From contig OY855906.1 of NCBI GenBank assembly GCA_963693305.1, forward strand, positions 20,239,661 to 20,303,660: a stretch of 64,000 nucleotides of DNA. The letters run 5' to 3'. Below, piece by piece: positions 1 to 11,609 of the stretch. The first letter of the stretch is position 1; every line of letters begins with the position of its first letter. The position numbers and the translations under genes are program-made. The notes under the pieces were generated by a model. That model was given only the letters and a program-made list of their open reading frames with translations, made no database searches and had not been told where the DNA came from. The stretch is from Meandrina meandrites. Its lineage: Eukaryota > Cnidaria > Anthozoa > Scleractinia > Meandrinidae.

Positions 1-3000
1 ATATTACAGCTTTCATATATGTTAAAGAGTAGTATGTATTACAGTCCTCCTGTTTTTCCAAACATAGCAAAATGGTTGTGTGGTTCTGCTGTGCTGAAAA
101 CCAAAGAAGCTTTTCCAGAAAGCGGGATCGTGATTTAGTCGACTTATGGGGTAACAGATAATATTTGCCCTTTATTATAATTTCCAGGGTCCAGTTATTA
201 CTGGCAAAGCACGTACGAGTAAGGTAATCCAGGATTAACGTGTATTTTGATTTCAGTGTTGTAACTTTTCAGTGAGGTTTTCTGTTTACAGGTCAGGTTT
301 CATTTTGACTGATCCCAACCCTACAAAACAGTAGTAGTGAAAAACACCCTAGTACAACTGAGAAAATGAAACCTCGATAAACTTTAATCCTGGGTTAGCG
401 TCAGTATCTTTCGAACAACGCGGTTCGGCTTATGACCCTATATTCCCCGCTATACCCTGCGCCAGACAAGGCTTGGTGACTAAGCCACGTCATCTTCCGG
501 TCATCCAGTGCCAGGCTGTCCCGGGTTACTGTGAATTTTGAGTTCAGTTTTACAACTTTTAAGTGAGGTTTTCTGTTTATATCTTTTGCCCTCCAATTTT
601 GATGTCAACTTATCACAGACTCCACAAAACATCTGCAATAATAACACTTTTATACAGGAGAAATTATCTGAAATTAAAGGCAGTTGCCAAGTCCGGGAAA
701 AGTGAAAAACAAAAACCATTTTCAAGCCGGAAATACCGTTTAAGGCTTTAAGCGGTCGTGAATACAGTGTTTTCGTAGATTTCAGCCGTTACCTCGACTT
801 CGTCTTGGTAAATATTCACCAATGTTCACCACACCTTGGGCGAAGAAATTTGAGAATAATACTACGTCCATATACGTCATATCCTTAGTATCGCGAAATA
901 CCGACCATCCAAAATCGTGAAACATCCTGTAATTAATGAGGGACTCGTTAGTCGTGGTGAAAAAGCTTTGCCATTTTGACCTGATTTTCCTTTTTTATTG
1001 CTTTAGGAAAAGAGCTGAAACAGCTTTTTGGCATGTCCTGCTGGGCTTGAATGGAACTATGTTGTTACTTGAAATTTGACGTGAAATCCGTAAACATACT
1101 CTTAAAACTGTGGGCTTTTTTGTTAAAACCAGACAGTCCTTCAAATTTGCTTAAGGCGGGGGTACACCTGAAGCCCGTTTTCCCACCGCGTAACTTGAGT
1201 TTAATGCGAATATCTCGCTCCCGTTTCAAACACTCTCAAAACCCTCTTTTCATCCCGCAAAGCTATGTTAAGCGGTGTTTTGTAAATTTTTTGGTGATTT
1301 TTGGGGATGTTTGGAAAGAGATAGTTTTTCTCAAAGGATTAGTAAAATTTGGAGAAATAAGAAATATTAAAGATTTAATGTGATTTTAAAATTAGAATTT
1401 GAAGTTAAAAATTAGTATATGGACACCCAAACAGTCCCCTGACAACCTGGGGTGCTCTTGTGTTGGGGTCAACTGTCTGGTGGTGTTCCAAAAATAATTT
1501 TCTTTCTTCTATCCCTTCTTTAAAACTCGTAAAATTTCACTCAAATTCACCTTTACCCCCACCTTAACTGACGACAATGTCATTTGTAAATGACGTTATT
1601 AATAAACAAAAAGTGTGCTCATGTGTGCTGCGTATTTTGTAGTCCTTCCGTGCAGCTACTCTCAGAATTTTTCCCAACAAAACTAGTCCGTGATTTTCTT
1701 AATCTGAGCCTCTCGAGTTGCTAGGAAGTGTGCGATTTATAAAACGTTTCGGCAGGATTCGCCTGTAAAAACTTGTCGACTCAGCTCTATGTCCCTAGTA
1801 TGTCCCTATCTGCAGTTAAATGTTTTTGTTTGCGGGCAATTCGACTATTTCTGGAGTATGGCCGCCATGTTACGTTGGGCGACTTCGTTCGCACGCGCCC
1901 GCGAGCCATGCCGCTTGCCACGATGACCAAATTTTCTCTGCTAGATGGGTTTACTTATTTCTATAGGTATGAATGCTCCGCCAGCGCGCGCCTTCGTCGC
2001 GCGTGGGATCTCCACTACAAGATGATCAGGAGTGATCTCAGCAATAAATGGCAGTTTTACTAGTTGCTTCATGCTACAAAAAACATGAGTTCCGGCAGTT
2101 TATGGGATCAAGGTGAGGGGTGAATAATAACGGTACATTTGCGCGCTCGACGGAACAATGTCACGACGATTAAATTACTCTTCTAAACCTTAAATCCTTT
2201 CAACTCTTTTATCACTCACAGCGACGAACTTTGACGACAGCTCTTTTCCACCGAAGTTATTTAAAGTATTTAAAATTAAAACGCCGTCATAAACTGTTTG
2301 TCCAAAACCAAAACACAACGCACCGGACCGCACGATCCCGAGTGCAACAGCGCACAAACCATTTGTCCACTCACCTTATGACCATACATGTTAATTTTAT
2401 TTTTTCACATTTTGTGAAGCGTTTTCGATTTCTTGGCACCGAATCAAGCAGGGGGGTTACTGAAAAAAATACAGCTTAACTTGACCAAGTTCAACTATGC
2501 CGAAGGAAATGCCTTCACCGGCTAGCATTACATTCGTTGCTATTTTTCAAGGAACAAATCTTTTATTTTATTCATTCGTATTATTGTGATCATCAACAAC
2601 AGTATGTTTTCTCTAATCACTTTATTCACCTCTACAGTTGACACCTCAATATTGGAGAACACGAAACTGACTGATTGTACATCACAAACAGAAGGTCCAA
2701 GTGAATTTTGTTTGCTTTAGTGATAAACCTCAGAAAAGCGCCATGATCTAATGAGTACAATTTTCCAGGAGGTAATGATCAATGCAGCGGTGTGCCACCC
2801 AGTTATTGTGTTGCAAATTAAAAATGATGAAAACGATATCCAAATTTAAAACCTGCATGAAAAACAAAATTCAAGTTAAATTCAAAACAGTTTCATATTC
2901 AAAACTACAAAATTAAATTTATGAAAATTGAATCTTCCAGTAAAGGCATATACCTGCCATTAATTCACCGAGGATTACTTGCCGAGAAAGCAGTTTAATC

Positions 3001-3431
3001 CTGAATTTTTAAAATAAAGAAAGTATAAATAATTATTTCAGGCTATTAAAATCGGGATTTGTTTGTAGGTGGGAGAGATCTAATGCTTGTTCTTGTTAAA
3101 AGGGGAGTTCAAAAGCACTATCACTAAGTCACATGAGTCAGGAAAGAGAACAAAATGCGAATTGACTTGTATTTTATATTTTCAAACAAAAAAACTGACT
3201 CAATTCGCAGCGCTTCTAATGGCAAGATAAGCCAATGATTATAGTTAGGCAGGTGCTTTGGATATGTACTTACCTTTTGTATTACTTGATGAGAAAACAC
3301 TTCAGCCTACAAGCGAACTTTTGTACCAATAGATTCATGTTCCGTTATTATGATTGAAGTGTTGTTTGTTGTTTGAGTGACAACTTAAAAAGGGTTGATT
3401 TGATTGGTGCTAACTAATTGGTGACTGGCAT
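1..3431. other. Intergenic, no supported gene
   Basis: AT-rich. A segment near 224-292 recurs at 517-580 (GTGAGGTTTTCTGTTTA). A CpG-richer stretch at about 1850-2060 has an open frame without recognisable domains. Confidence 0.6.
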
Positions 3432-3439
3432 TATATAAG
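3432..3439 (+). promoter_or_regulatory. TATA box, candidate promoter of ShKT gene 1
   Basis: TATATAAG is followed about 30 bp later by a TCACTG-like initiator and, at 3487/3488, by a good donor (TACTCAG|GTAAGA). An acceptor at 6764 (TTTTCAAATCGCAG) opens the exon that contains the ShKT start codon. This suggests a short noncoding first exon near 3462-3487 and a 3.3-kb 5'UTR intron. The link to this gene is inferred from order and strand only. Confidence 0.4.
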
Positions 3440-5830
3440 AATTCAGAAGAAACTTGTATTTCACTGCCATCACTGAAGTTTACTCAGGTAAGATGCTTGT
3501 TTGATGTTTTGGATATGTACGTACTTACTTAGCATTTCGTGTTTTCTACAAACAAAACCTGACCCATCATTTCCCTTCATTGCTAAATTAAACAAAGCAA
3601 AATATACTAGCCTTTTTTTGTAAAGATTTTTCTAACTTTTTTTTCACCCTTATTTAAAAGGGTAAAAAAATGTTTCTGTCGCTTGGTACGATTACCTTGT
3701 TTGTGGTTGTAAGACTCGCTTGGTGAGCTAATTGGAAGACTATCCGTTTTCATTGCTGTTAAAATCTTGTGTCAGGGCGTCAACGGTTTATGAATCTTGT
3801 TGTCAATCGTGCATTTCTGTTTCTTAGATTCAGCGTGAAATTTTGTTCAATAAGTTAAACCGCACTGTTGGTTCTTTCATTCTTCTATCAAAAACATCTT
3901 TATCATCGTCTTGAGGGGCGAATTGCTGAAAACACCCCTGCCAAAAATCATCCTTTGTCTGAAAGCGTATTTTTATCGCCCATGTTTCAACATTATTCAT
4001 TTAGTTCAATTAGGAAAAAAAATTAGTCTGTCATTTATTCATCTGACGGGAACACTTGCTTCGCAGTATAAAAAATCATGAGAAAGCTGGTACCACGTAA
4101 TGATCAAAGAAAGGGTTTAGAAGTCTCGTCAGTTAAAGTGTTTGATCATCATAGCTTTATCCTATTTGAAACAACTTGTCGAAATAAACTCACAGGTAGT
4201 AAACCGCATGCCGCATAGTCATCAACATCACAAATATTATGACGCGATGGTAACCATTCAACATCAGGGAAGATACGGCGGTAAATATCACGAAACTCCA
4301 GTTTGCCTTCAAATAATGTAAAATATATACTAAGTGTTTACTGAAGTTTACCATTGTAAACCTAGTATCAGGCATAAGTGGTAATGCAAACCCTCTAATA
4401 GGATTGCCCTAAGAGCTTCATGTTGCTCAGTCGTAATCAATGTGATTTGATTGCCGCCTCACCACGATATCACTTGATTTAAACAAAACAAAGAGGAATT
4501 TCGTATAAAATATTTCTTTTTTATTTTTATCTTTTCGGTTCATGCAAAAAAGATTAAGTTCATCGCATTGGATGATATTATGGATTGTTTCGTGAACTAA
4601 AAGCCCACATGCACTATTGGAAAATCTTGCGAAATCTAGTGAATTAGAACGATTAGCACGCCAATTAATGCTCTGGCACATTGTATCATTTAAATCAAAA
4701 GACTGGAAATTTCGGAATTTCATTGAATGTTGCAAGAAATGAACGAGCGCTTTTAAAAGTGCAAAAAATCTGAAAAGAAAGGAATCTTAAATTGCAAATT
4801 GAAACTTTAAAAACTGTTCAAGGTGGTCAATTTTCGCGTCGAAAACAAAGAGCAAGGGAAAACAGCAAGATCAATTAGAAGCCGACACCCCAACACAACG
4901 CGTTGATTTCACCAAGCCTGGCGAAAGAAAAAGAGAATCTTTCTTTCAAACCACACTTGATAAATTATGAATTTACTCACTTAACGAACAAAGGACGACA
5001 TTGAAAACAAGGCAGATGGTTGTGACAATGCAATAGAAATGCGGTAATCTTTGCCCCACGCTGTCTTTGTTAAGGTGAAAACAGATGTACGCGCGTCCTG
5101 AACAATTGATACTCTTGCTTCAGTGTTTTTGAGTAACAGAGTTGAAAAACAAGCTTAAACATAATTTCCGTCGTAGAATACCCCACAGATTTCGGCTTAA
5201 CGGTATAGCAACTGATTTTGTTTACGCGGTTCGTTATCTTTGGCAGCCGTTATCTAATATAAGTAGATGCAGTAATTAGTTATATTTAATACAGTACAAG
5301 GTATACGAAACAGCGGCTATACCGTCGAGATAATTCATTCAAACATGAGAGTTGTATGTAAGTAAAACTGAAAGCCTCCTTTTAACGCCTTTATTTAAGA
5401 AAAGGTAAAATCAGCATTGTTCGATTCTAAATATCTTTTTAAGGTATCGCTTGAAAGCATCAACCCAAATTAATAGCACTGTGGTTCCGTGATAATTAAA
5501 ACCTTCCACAGATTTTCCTTTCAGTTATACGCCTCTTCTTTACACTACTGATATTATAGTGTAAACAGTTCAGTTGAATTTGTCCAAACATGGCCTTTCT
5601 CCAAATAAAAGAGAAAACTACGAGAGAGGCCAGAGAAAGAAAAGTATATCATTGATAACTGACCCTCAGATGCTGGTTTCTTTAAAAGCACGATTTCAGT
5701 TGATGTTTTTTTAATAAACAACGAAGATACGCCATCGACTTTACTGTTACTGATTTAAATGGACGTTCTCGTGCAATTTTCCTTGCTGCCCTACTGTTCA
5801 TGAAAACCAACAAGCTGCATGAAAGAGAAT

Positions 5831-5877
5831 CCTTTGTTGCCGTCACTGCCGGCTTTGAAGATCAACGGCAACAAAGG
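5831..5877. repeat. Small hairpin
   Basis: 12-bp arms CCTTTGTTGCCG / CGGCAACAAAGG with a 23-bp loop. Confidence 0.7.
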
Positions 5878-6785
5878 GTGCCTTTCAAAAAAGGTACAGT
5901 ACTCTTAACACTTCTAAATAGTTACGATGAATTATGGGCAAGAAATGACTTGTTAAATTAGCAAGAAACGATCCTCTCGTGAAAACCTTGTTTTTGATAA
6001 ATAAACAAAGAACAGGATGAATAATTTTTGGCAGAAAATTAAGGCGGTTTTTTTTTTCAGGCGTTGCCTTATAATCTCCTCAATTTTAACATTGGCTAAA
6101 CCACAAGGGAAGTCTTTTTTGTAGCATCAGCCAATTACGATTCAATTGCATTTTTTAGCCTGCGGGATATTTGAACCAACAACTGACCTGCTTCCAACGT
6201 ATGAACGCTTCATAGCTTGGTCACGGGTTCAAATCTCGAAATTTCCAAAAATAAAGGGTAATAGGATATTGTTCACAAAAATAAATCTTACTGAATGAGT
6301 GGAGACATCAAGAACTTGCCTTTTGAAGGTCCCGGTTTCCACTATAATATTTGAATTTCCTTGAGACTTTGTTGTGCTCATTCATACTGCTTTAATTAGC
6401 AATTCAGTAGATTGAAGATATTAAAATAATCATACAGTATTTCAGATACCATGGCGTATCATTTTCGCAGCACGCAGCACGCACGTATTGTTTTTGTTTA
6501 CGTCGGTTTCAAGGCCAACTGGACAAGCTGCAGAAAAAGATTCGGTATATTCCGATACCATTCCTAATCCCAATTCCAAGTGGTACAGGGCAAAAAACCT
6601 CATAACTAATTGACATGCAGTGAAACAAATAAGACGAGGCAATTAAATGATGTGTGCGCCAGACTTTCTTCTCGCTTTCTTTCTTCTCGTATCACCGCGT
6701 ATTTTAGCTTTAACACTGCCGCTTGGCAAACAGTTCATAACTTATTTTCCTTTTCAAATCGCAGAGATTCACCTGATTGTTCAAC

Positions 6786-7355
6786 ATGAAGATTGTAATC
6801 ATTTTGCTTGCAACCCTTTTGGTTTGTTCTGCTAGTTATCTGGAAGACCCTGAAGAACTCGACTCCTGTAAGTATATCTCTTTATACCGTCTCAAAGTAA
6901 TGAATTCCTCAGATCTCGTCATGGAGTAAACATTAAATCCTCACCTTTATTTTAAAACATGGTAACAGTGACGGGCGGCCACCACCATGAGAGAAGGTAG
7001 AAGTCGCATCATCGCGTCCGGGGGGGGGGGGGGGGGGGGGGGTTGGACCCAAAGAAGAAACACCCACGACAATTATCAACAAAGTTGCTTTCCCTTTATG
7101 GAAATCCGTCATATATGGTATCAAGTGAACATCAATGGTGGATGCTTAAACCACTTCATCCATAAACTGTGTTGATATCAGTTGCATTAACAAACTAACA
7201 GTTATTGTTTTGAATTCTCCGCAGTTGACCGCCAAGAGCGTTCTTGCATTGAGAATAGGAGGATGTGCATCAAGGCTCGTTCAAAACCCTATCTTTGCAG
7301 TGGATCATCATTCTACAGAAGATTCTGTCTAGATACATGTGGATTGTGCTGGTAA
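6786..7355 (+). CDS. Secreted ShKT-domain peptide 1 (two coding exons)
   Basis: Small secreted cysteine-rich peptide of ShKT (ShK-like) type. Coding exons 6786-6867 and 7225-7355, phase-1 intron of 357 bp with GTAAGT donor and TCTCCGCAG acceptor. Exon 1 gives a hydrophobic signal peptide (starts MKIVIILLATLL) and a short acidic stretch. Exon 2 gives six cysteines spaced C-x6-C-x9-C-x9-C-x3-C-x2-C, the ShKT signature with CxxxCxxC at the end. About 70 residues in total. The start is the first ATG after a probable acceptor at 6764 and opens the signal peptide. The Lys-Tyr pair that lets ShK itself block potassium channels is not seen at the corresponding place, so channel blocking should not be assumed; ShKT modules also occur in non-toxin secreted proteins. 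The TAA at 7353-7355 overlaps a possible donor (see 7512 exon). A paralogue with the same exon plan lies at 18522-21264. Family assignment is firm; function is unknown. Confidence 0.82.
7020..7042 (+). repeat. Poly(G) tract, 23 bp
   Basis: Uninterrupted G run in intron 1 of ShKT gene 1. Confidence 0.9.
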
Positions 7356-7511
7356 ACAAAAAAACTGACATTCATAAAACATGTTTTGCGGAGACGTTTA
7401 CTAATTTACTAGTAAACGCGTGGCATTTCTCCCTCTCTCCTCGCCGCCCCTCTTTACTCTTGTGTTGTCTCCTGGTGTTTATGCGTCTGTTTGCTTTTCT
7501 TTTCTTTGCAG

Positions 7512-7705
7512 ATTTGGGATTGCTGGCGCTTGCGTTTTAATTGGTCATTTCTCCATTCAGGTTTTCCTCTGATGGATAAGGAAATGTTAAAGCAAAATGT
7601 AATTTTTCAAAGTTCTAGCTTCCATTTGTGTGTTTCAACTTAAAGCGCTGTAACTGTACGTTAATTTAGCTGAGGAAAATAAAGGCATCCATTGAAAAAC
7701 AGAAA
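7512..7705 (+). other. Probable 3'UTR exon of ShKT peptide 1
   Basis: A strong acceptor (pyrimidine-rich run then TTTGCAG at 7511) follows the cysteine exon, and AATAAA lies at 7678-7683. If the donor GTAAAC at 7352 is used, the joined codon becomes TGA directly after the last cysteine. A second acceptor at 7560 would instead add a few residues. The same arrangement exists in the paralogue, which supports the exon. The 3' end is estimated from the poly(A) signal. Confidence 0.5.
7678..7683 (+). terminator. Poly(A) signal AATAAA, ShKT gene 1
   Basis: Canonical hexamer about 320 bp downstream of the stop codon, with no other gene before it. Confidence 0.6.
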
Positions 7706-9739
7706 ACGTTTTCATCTTGTTTCTATTTAACGTTTCTTTGTTGTGAGATATTGTTGCACATGCTACGTAAAGTGAGCATCTTAAACTCGAGTCTTATTAA
7801 ATTATATGATATTAGGTACTTTTAAACACGGCCTTTATAACTTCGACGACCTTGCCAATAATTTTTCCGTCCTAAAGAAATGCAACGGAAAACTGGATTG
7901 TTTGATTTACGAAATGCTGTTTATTAGAAAGAAGAAACCTAGCCTGAACACGCAATCGGATTCCATCCGCGCGAAACTATTTGTTTAAACAAATATGTTA
8001 ATGAATAATCACACCTCTCACCGCATATATAACACTGTTGAACAGTTATTTATTATCACTTGCTAATGATGTCATGAAGACATCGAAACGTTGTGTAAAA
8101 TTTCTATCGCTCATTTTTATTTTGAAAGTGAAAACCCCCGAGAAAACGTTCCAAGAGAAATGCTGAAGTTATCGATTGATAGGAATGAATGCAGTGAATG
8201 AGATTTTTATTTAATTGTCAAGAACCTGAATACCTTCCAAGGAATTTATTTCAAGACATAGAATTATTGGGGTTGTCGAAGAGCTACTACTCCACTGCAG
8301 ATCCAAAATTTCAGTACAATTTCTATGGAATATTTGATCCTCAAAGCATCGATGAAGCCGAACAAAAGTTCAAAAGTCAGAGCTCAAAAAGTGTGGATGG
8401 TCGAGCTTGATATATCTCTCATAGATTGACTCCCGGAATTAACCACAGCCTGGCATTTGTTTCTTCAGCAAAATAAATAAATTGCTAGCAACGTATGTTT
8501 CTGATACAGAATAACAGCGCGGTCATCTGTTTATTTCATTACACTGAATGAAAAGCAAAGAAAGCTCAGGTAAATTAATTACGTTTATTACGTTAAATTG
8601 TGGATACTGAGATCCATTAAACCGACTTGCCGACCATCAATTACAGCGGGTAGTACAAATCTAACAAAATCACCTGATAAAACAACATGCTTTCAACACT
8701 TACATTTGTACTGTCGTAGCCATCTGTACGGTATAATCGAAAAAGCTTTAAAAATTTAAAAAATATCCCATAACCTCGAAATACAGGCTCCAAAACGATA
8801 GAACAATAGTTTAAGCTTCCGATATGTGCGAAAATGAAAAAGCAAAGTGACATAAAAGCACAAAAATCAAAGGGCCCTATGTGCCAACGACTGTTTTTTA
8901 TTACGTTCATGAAATTATTCGCTTATTTATGTACTTCGTAGAACTTGAAATCAGTGTGGTACCCTGGCAATCGTTGCTACCTAGTCTGCCAAGATATTCT
9001 GGCTCGATTTAGTCTCCAATCAGGTGTATGCTGTTTCTGTCCTTGAAAAAAAAACCCGTCAGCATTTCATTAAGTTCGCGTGTGATAGTCAAATTAAAGT
9101 TCAAAGCGAAGTTTCTGTCAGGTCGCTAGCAAACGGAAGATAATCGGTGTCGCGCTGTGTGCACAAACGTCAAAGAAAACGCAGCAGATATCATAATAAA
9201 TTTTATTCAACGCTTATTTTTACAACATTCGAAGAAGGTAAAATCAAACTTAGTATGCTTATAAATTGTGATGGCGGATTTTGAAAGACTTTAAACTCCC
9301 GAGTAAATGTTACAACGGTAACCGCCAGCTCAATGCTGCTGTAAAACACAACAAATGTGCCGATCGATAAAAGCGATCGCGTCGGTACAATGTTTCTAAA
9401 CGCGAGTAAAACTATTAAATTACAGAGAGAAGGAAGTAACTTGCCTCTAAAGTAACCCAGATGTACTCACAATCGAATTCCATAGAAAAATCGTTCCATG
9501 CGTCATTGACTTCACCACAAAATCAGAGTTCGCGGCAGCTTGAGTAATCATCGGCGAGGAAATCAATATACTTCAAGTTATAGCCGTAATGTCCAACTCA
9601 GCAAAGACACTAGAAGTTGCGCTCAAAAAGCCAAGATTCTGCCTTTGGCTCAAGAACTTAGGACGAACGATCTTCCTCTGATCATGATGTCAGAGTCCTG
9701 CCAATGGTAGTAACGATCTCATTAACTACGGAATAGACC
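7706..9739. other. Intergenic, no supported gene
   Basis: Contains a diverged copy of the GTCATGAAGAC..CGAAACG module at 8069-8093 and an unassigned 70-codon frame at 8198-8410. Confidence 0.5.
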
Positions 9740-10190
9740 TAGTCTCTGTATTTCTCCTCAGTGAAGGCACAGGCAGACAATCCTCTGTGTTTGAGGCCGC
9801 GTGACGTACGCGTGACGATACGCTATTTGATCTCATACCGTTCACTGTAACTTGTAACGACTGACCTCGGCTTGATTCTACTGATCGCGAGAAATGCTCC
9901 ATAAAATGCTGGGTTTTGCATCTTTTGATCCGAATTGTGATCTACTGTAAGCCAGATAAATAAAGTTCATTTACATTGTGTTGTTTGCGTGGTATTTTGT
10001 TCTTTGATGGGGTTTTGAGTCCGTTAGTTCCTTGTTAGCCGTTGCCTCCCCCTACTTTTGCGATCAGTTGAATCAAGCCGAGATCAGTCGTTATAAATTA
10101 CAGTGAAGTATGAAATCACGCGGTCTCAAACACAGAGAATTGTCTGCTTGTGGTGAAGGTCACAACTCTTAGTGTTCTAGAGACTGACAG
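9740..10190. repeat. Long inverted repeat (foldback element)
   Basis: Left arm about 9757-9895 (CAGACAATCCTCTGTGTTTG; CTCGGCTTGATTCTACTGATC) is mirrored at 10059-10185 with roughly 80-85% identity by eye, around a spacer of about 160 bp. No coding capacity. Confidence 0.65.
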
Positions 10191-10433
10191 TAAGGCAAGG
10201 AAACGGATGTCTCATCGCTGTCTTAGATTCTGGACTTATCGACTCGCACAAAATATGGCGTAACACACAGTGGTCCATTCTGGGTCTGATAAACATGAAA
10301 GAATAGTCATTATTCTTATCTGGCCATATCTTGCTGTTTTACTGATTCAAAAAATAAACTCAAAACGCTTGAATAAAATACGAAAAATAATTCATTTCTC
10401 TCTTAAGGGACGGACCATTAGAGAACTGATGGT

Positions 10434-10455
10434 GGGGGGGGGGGGGGGGGGGGGG
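10434..10455 (+). repeat. Poly(G) tract, 22 bp, with AATTTTTTT/GGCCC spacer repeat
   Basis: Uninterrupted G run followed by GAATTTTTTTGG-like segments repeated to about 10540; a low-complexity repeat, not a gene. Confidence 0.85.
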
Positions 10456-11609
10456 ATTTTTGGCTTGCAAGAATTTTTTGGCCCATTGTCTGTTCGAGAA
10501 TTTTTTTTTGACCTCAGCCCGATGCCCGAATTTTTTTAAGAAAATCTGCTTCATGCACAATTTGCTATTGAATTAATTGAAAACAGTGCCACTGGTACTT
10601 TGATTTATTAAATACATTGCTTATTAACGTTACTTTCCAGTTATTTTATGACATTAAAAGTAAGTAGGAGTTTACTGGTATATAGTGAAAATTTGTGCTA
10701 TTTATTTACTTTTCAGGCCCGTAGGAATGGATTTTGAGGTGAAACGTTATTTTATAATTTGACTTTCTTAACTGTTACATTAAGAATAGATAACCCATCC
10801 CTAAACGTGAATCTAACTTAGATTTAATAATCGTCTTATCTAGGCCCAATTTCATCTAATATATAATCAAAGCACAGTGAAAAAAAAAAGTTTCAAAGAA
10901 CATGACCCAGGCTCCATTCCGAAAAGCTTGGTTACCAATGATGGTATCGACCGTTGACGAAAGGGAAATGAGCAACGCCGAACGCGAAACAAAATCACTG
11001 AAGCAAACAAAACCATTATCATTATTGAAAGCTGACCGTAAACAGGCTAACCTGGGCATTTTTTAGGCTAACCTGAGCGATATTCAGGCCAACCGGAGTG
11101 CTTTGTAGACTATAAACTTGAGAAAGGGCCAACGGACAAAGCAAGGGACCCGGATCCTGGTAGAGTGCAAGGTACACTCCGCTTGTTTTTTGCTTGTTTT
11201 GGTGATTTTGATTCGCGCTCTGCGTTCTACGTTCGGCAAATTACCCCTGCCGTATTAAAATGGGCGCGAGGCCCATTTCCGTTGGGGGGAATTCCGTTTC
11301 TCCCTTATATCATTATCATTAGGAAAAAGAAAATTAAAATGCCCAATACTATCAGTGAGGATAATTTAAGTTCATAAATAAAAAAGGTTACCTGAAAGTT
11401 TCAATATGGCGGACAAGCACTGCAGATGTCTGGCTTGCAAGTACAGGTTTTGTTCAAAGGTAAACAAGCATGCATGACATAAGTTGGAACATCATTGGGG
11501 ATGTTATTCGTGCCAATTGAAAAAGTAAGATATGAAAATAACGAAGAAAGAAACATTGGCAAATAAATCAGATGTACACATATGCAATGCGAGCGACACA
11601 CATGCACGA

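Noticed and set aside
71..151. Possible exon MVVWFCCAENQRSF... with a weak donor
   Set aside because: Resembles the start of a zinc-finger protein only loosely; the required later Cys/His are not found and no partner exon is seen.
8198..8410. 70-codon frame between the ShKT genes
   Set aside because: Starts MRFLFNCQEPEYLPRN; no domain, signal peptide, splice context or paralogue recognised. Could be a gene fragment, but support is too thin.
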